A DNA stretch of 64,000 nucleotides. Source: Histomonas meleagridis. Taxonomy: Eukaryota; Parabasalia; Tritrichomonadida; Dientamoebidae. The stretch is from contig WSYJ01000019.1 in the NCBI GenBank assembly GCA_020186115.1, forward strand, positions 54,558 through 118,557, in the 5' to 3' direction. This document shows positions 61,505 to 64,000 of the stretch, piece after piece. Each line of letters begins with the position of its first letter. The first letter of the stretch is position 1. Below the pieces are notes generated by a model. That model did no database searches and was not told the origin of the DNA. It was given only the letters and a program-made list of their open reading frames with translations. The position numbers and the translations under genes are program-made.

Positions 61505-62349
61505 GAAAAGTCAATAGTAGTTAAATATATTGAACTTACCTTTTCAGAAACATGTTGAATTAATTCATTTATTAAATTAATATGTTCAGTAGTACCATTA
61601 GGATGTTGCATAAAACCTTTTTGATTTCTAGAAATAAAAGGGTGAATATTATTTAATCTATGGAAAGCTTTAGATAAAATAACCATCCAAATTCTATAAA
61701 AACTTGGAGCTATTGTTATGGGTCTTGAAGAATGTGAAACATTTGGATCACCTTTTTTATAAAGCATGATCGTTTTACCTAATTTTAAAAGTTTTGGACA
61801 TTTATGAGATTTAATTACTATATCAATTGTGATCTGTAACATTTTAACAGTATTATCATTACCAAGTATCCATATAAAATTTGAAATTCCATCTGGTCCA
61901 TGAGCATATAAATTAGATCTTGATTTAATGATATTTTTAATAAGATTTTCATTAAATGATTCATTAATTAAAAATTCATTATTTTCGTTAGTTAAAATTT
62001 TAGAAATATTAATTACATCTGAATTATTTAAAACTTTTTCTTGATTCCAATTTTTACCATATTCATTCATAAATTCTTCCGGTTCAAGGTTACATTCGAG
62101 TGAAGTTTTATTAGTTATATACCATTTAAGACATCTATTTGAATCTTCATAATAAGTAGATTGGATTAAATCCTTATATTTATTATTTTTATTATTTCCT
62201 ATGATATTTTGATGTTCTTGAATTTTAGCATTTATAAATTCAATTTTGTCCTGAAGGTTATCTTCTGTAACTTTCATTAAATTAAGAATATCTTCAATAT
62301 TATTAATATTCAATAGAGATTTTATGCCATTGGGGAGGAATTGCATCAA
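61505..62349 (-). pseudogene. R5 RT N-terminal part
   Basis: ATG-initiated frame MMQFLPNGIKSLLNI with SRSNLYAHGPDGISNFIW, RPITIAPSFYRIWMV and RNQKGFMQHPNGTTEH, ending in YLTTIDFS and transposon-derived residues. Palm motifs C and beyond are absent. It could not be active. Confidence 0.82.
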
Positions 62350-62474
62350 ATTTATAATCTTTTAAGATATTTGATTAAACATATTTTGAATATTCTGAGT
62401 TTGATTTTTATGACTAAGCTCATTAACTTTCTTAATCCAGCTAGTTAATTTATAAAGATTATGATTATCTTTCT

Positions 62475-63220
62475 TTAAATTTTAGATATTTTTAAATCTT
62501 TCATATTAGATATTTTTAAATCTTTCTGTAATTTATTATAGTGAATTTCAAATTCCGGGATATCGACATCAATAACTTTTTTAATTTTATTAATTCGAAT
62601 TATACTTTCTTGAATATTCGCAGTAGTAGTAGTAATAGGAATTATATTAATATTAAGATTATGGTCTTTAATTGAAATATCTGAAGTGATTTCTTCTATA
62701 TTAACATTAATATTATGATTTAAAATCGCTGCATTAGAAATAATCGTATCATAGATAGGTTGAACATCATGATATCTAATTATAGGTTTAGATGTAATAA
62801 TTTCGTTGACTGGTTTAATTTCGTTTTCTATAATCTTAGGTTTGAAAGTAATTGTTTCCTTAATCGGTTCAATATTATTTTCCATAATTATAGGTTTAAT
62901 TGTCATTATTTCATTAATTGGTTCTATTCAATTTTCCATAATCTTTGGTTTTTTAGTAATTAATCCCGTCACTTTTGGATTCAATATTTTAGAATCTACT
63001 ATAGGTTCTATTTTAAGTTCGTTAATAATAGGATTAGATATAATCAATTCGAATTTAGGTTCGATATTATGTGATAAAATTATTGGGTTAGATGTAATCG
63101 TTTCATTAATTGGTTTAACCTCGTGATTAATAATAGTGGGAGTAGAAGTTACTGTTTCATTAATAGGATTAACTTCATGGACTTGAACATTAGGTGTAGA
63201 TATTAGATTTGAACTTAAAG
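62475..63220 (-). pseudogene. R5 spacer with repeated K-P-I units
   Basis: Degenerate repeats of about 17-20 residues of the form I.N.I.P..E.I...P with variants KPIIMENNIEPIKETIT and KPIIRYHDVQPIYDTII. Spacer repeats of the same type occur in R3 and R4. Frames are broken near 62935 and beyond. The repeat number differs between copies, so it is probably a length-variable linker. Confidence 0.65.
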
Positions 63221-63395
63221 TGTTTGGAATAGGAATTTCCTTGTGAAATTTAATGTATTAGAAGTCTTTGATTCATAATTTAAATTACCATTATTAATAA
63301 TCAATCGATCAGTAAAAATATTAGTATTTACCCATAATTGTTATTATTAATCATCATTTTGTTGATATAAATCTTTTGTCTAAGATTATTTACAG

Positions 63396-63994
63396 CTATA
63401 TTAAATATTGGTTTGAATCAGGTTCAAAAGGCATTTGAGGGGGTTTGTTTGGTCCTACAAATAACCTTAAATCAAGCAAACCTCGTTCAATTTCTTCTAT
63501 TGTCGGATAAATCTTAGGAGCATTTTCATGTATAACTAAAGTTCCTGACTCTATTGTAGCTTGCCCTCTATATAGAATAAGTCCTTGAGCGTCCCCACAA
63601 TTGATTGGTAAAAGATGCATTATATCTGGATCTGATGAGATTATTACCCATTCTGGTGGTGGTGGTAAATTCTCTCCTTATGATGTATATGAATGTGGAT
63701 TGTAATGAATATCTTTGATTAATAGTATCTCGTGGGGAAATGGTTCGTTCCTCGAAAATTTAATCTCGTTTTCTTGTTGTGGTACTATTTCGTTCGGAAT
63801 TACTGGTGATTCTTCGACAACCGGTTCTCGTTGTATCGTCGCAGGCCCTCTCGGACGTTCGGTAGAAATTTATGTGCATCTGATCGAGGGTCAGTTTTAC
63901 AAATCCGGCCGATACTTATACCATTGTGATCCTCTCCTTGAGGAGAATACAATACTCGAGTTTGAGGATGTAAAAAATTTGCAAAAAAATTCAT
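63396..63994 (-). pseudogene. R5 ORF-A
   Basis: It starts MNFFANFLHPQTRVLYSPQG at 63994 and matches the copy at 12366-12911 closely, including HLLPINCGDAQGLILYRGQ. A frameshift around 63855-63800 and a TAA in the middle (about 63680) break it. It continues past the R2 endpoint with VGPNKPPQMPFEPDSNQY, which shows the longer natural C-terminus. Confidence 0.72.
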
Positions 63995-64000
63995 TCTCCT

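Larger units (their letters stand above)
61505..64000 (-). mobile_element. R5: 5' half of a retrotransposon copy
   Basis: On the minus strand, from the window end: ORF-A (63994-63396), broken NILTDRLIINNGN block (about 63330), K-P-I spacer repeats (63220-62560), the KVIDVDIPEFEIHYNK block (about 62570) and then the RT N-terminal part (62349-61505), which ends at motif A where the inverted repeat begins. The zinc-finger region between spacer and RT is deleted. This copy shows that ORF-A stands 5' of the RT within a unit. Confidence 0.82.

Noticed and set aside
1..64000. CRISPR array
   Set aside because: The tandem repeats seen (13680-14090, 45215-45430) are contiguous degenerate units without unique spacers.
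1..64000. tRNA and rRNA genes
   Set aside because: No cloverleaf with A/B boxes and no rRNA core was recognised by eye; a tRNAscan/Rfam run would be needed to exclude them.
1..64000. Entamoeba origin
   Set aside because: RLE-type elements also occur there, but the combination of Polinton-like and Merlin-like elements with ankyrin-gene debris, and the absence of an obvious Entamoeba core promoter, made a trichomonad more likely. Not excluded without a marker gene.

Overview
The window looks like a stretch of an AT-rich protist genome, most probably a trichomonad parabasalid (Trichomonas, Tritrichomonas or a relative). The evidence is intron-less host genes with very short 5' and 3' flanks and a repeat population dominated by Polinton/Maverick-like DNA, Mutator-like, Merlin-like and unusual tyrosine-recombinase elements, with an ankyrin-repeat gene remnant. 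I cannot fix the species from the sequence alone.

Only a small part is host gene space. The intact host genes are a raptor-like TOR-complex scaffold (32002-35256, +), a Rab GTPase (35336-35953, -), a PAQR/hemolysin-III-family membrane protein (48041-48688, -) and a YccF/CaCA-type cation exchanger (49453-51303, +). Partial host-like genes are a broken ankyrin-repeat gene (about 7560-5690, -), a single-pass membrane protein (31464-31808, -) and a secreted-protein fragment (51723-51960, -).

The rest is nested mobile DNA. (1) 1-14.8 kb, 46-48 kb and 61.5-64 kb hold at least five copies of one non-LTR retrotransposon family with zinc fingers, reverse transcriptase and a PD-(D/E)XK restriction-like endonuclease. 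At three loci the endonuclease is followed at once by the first ORF of a next copy, so the family forms head-to-tail arrays. (2) 6190-7239 is a 1.05-kb element with inverted ends that carries a tyrosine recombinase. (3) 16.4-21.6 kb (B, inverted), 24.3-30.8 kb (A) and 36.2-40.3 kb (C) are three almost identical Polinton-like virus/transposon copies with major capsid protein, packaging ATPase, three tiny amphipathic proteins and small chromodomain-like proteins. A and C begin at a perfect GC-rich palindrome. (4) 23999-24276 is a broken CRESS-DNA-virus Rep (HUH endonuclease) relic directly beside element A. (5) 40.7-45.7 kb is a Mutator-like transposon with an OB-fold ORF and an IS481-like transposase relic inside it. 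(6) 52-61.5 kb is bounded by about 125-bp inverted repeats and contains a decayed large protein gene, a broken Merlin (IS1595-like) transposase and long gene deserts.

Many element genes are broken by single-base changes in homopolymer runs that differ between otherwise identical copies. Some are real decay, but sequencing or consensus error cannot be excluded. Functionally, the morphogenetic genes of copies A and C could form one capsid-assembly module. No protein-primed DNA polymerase, maturation protease or intact integrase is visible with them, so they are probably defective or dependent on full copies elsewhere.
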